Source: Duganella sp. CF517
GTDB taxonomy: Bacteria; Pseudomonadota; Gammaproteobacteria; Burkholderiales; Burkholderiaceae_D
Assembly: GCF_900110275.1 (NCBI RefSeq)
Contig: NZ_FODC01000004.1
Coordinates: 62,001 to 126,000, forward strand
DNA length: 64,000 nt
Direction of reading: 5' to 3'
Part shown: one piece after another, positions 63,999 through 64,000 of the stretch
Numbering within the stretch: the stretch's first letter is position 1
How the letters are laid out: the number at the start of each line of letters is the position of its first letter
The notes under the pieces: generated by a model
Told to the model about the DNA's origin: nothing
The model's input: only the letters and a program-made list of their open reading frames with translations
The model's database searches: none
Program-made: the position numbers and the translations under genes

Positions 63999-64000
63999 TC

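Overview
The window is GC-rich, almost fully coding DNA from a Gram-negative, free-living betaproteobacterium. The gene repertoire points to Oxalobacteraceae (Massilia, Duganella or Janthinobacterium type): a proline-linker OmpA, a BON lipoprotein, DUF3309 and KGG stress proteins, an AI-2E-type permease, and many PAS and c-di-GMP signalling proteins. This placement is inferred from gene content. No rRNA, complete tRNA, insertion sequence, prophage or CRISPR array is visible. Several genes appear to start at TTG. Short 4-nt stop/start overlaps (ATGA or GTGA) are common, so much of the window is organised as translationally coupled operons.

Layout. 0-7.6 kb: patatin-like phospholipase, small envelope/stress proteins (DUF3309, glycine-zipper lipoprotein, BON lipoprotein), AI-2E-family permease, YihY/BrkB membrane protein, OmpA and a winged-helix protein. 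7.7-15.8 kb: MtfA-like peptidase, a PAS histidine kinase, then a convergent five-gene signalling operon (EAL-REC-PAS, a 116-aa orphan, HDOD, PAS-kinase, REC-HD-GYP) in which each junction is a 4-nt overlap. 16-25.5 kb: small uncharacterised proteins, a DksA-type zinc finger protein, hydroxypyruvate isomerase, a long inverted repeat, RhlE helicase, SuhB/TrmJ, and a Tat-leader small subunit with a GMC oxidoreductase. 25.6-34.2 kb: lipase, then a second signalling island (PAS kinase, a 1222-aa seven-domain REC-REC-GAF-PAS-GGDEF-EAL-REC protein, and a convergent hybrid kinase with a near-consensus promoter). 34.4-40.7 kb: TetR regulator, TPR-like protein, LOG protein, glycosyltransferase, and a GH2 glycosidase preceded by a 20-nt tRNA D-arm-like fragment. 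40.7-45.1 kb: LysR, porin, periplasmic binding protein and MFS carrier, probably an organic-acid uptake locus. 45.2-53.6 kb: a bilobal aspartic-protease-like protein, YgjP-like metallopeptidase, AEC permease, a three-subunit GMC dehydrogenase/cytochrome c complex, MscS and a Gly/Cys-tailed protein. 53.7-56.7 kb: modABC-modE with a ModE-type operator over the promoter. 56.7-64 kb: KGG stress protein, PurU, YaeQ, amidohydrolase, Rpn nuclease, head-GIN protein, an RlmI N-terminal fragment lacking its methyltransferase domain, and a solitary PilT-type ATPase.

How the parts work together. The clearest theme is c-di-GMP and two-component signalling: two islands hold four histidine kinases, six receiver domains, two EAL domains, one GGDEF, one HD-GYP and one HDOD domain, with no classical DNA-binding response regulator. 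Output is therefore probably through c-di-GMP or protein contact. A second theme is periplasmic oxidation by GMC dehydrogenases feeding electrons to cytochrome c. A third is molybdate homeostasis, where the Mo-binding (TOBE) function is absent from ModC and present twice in ModE.
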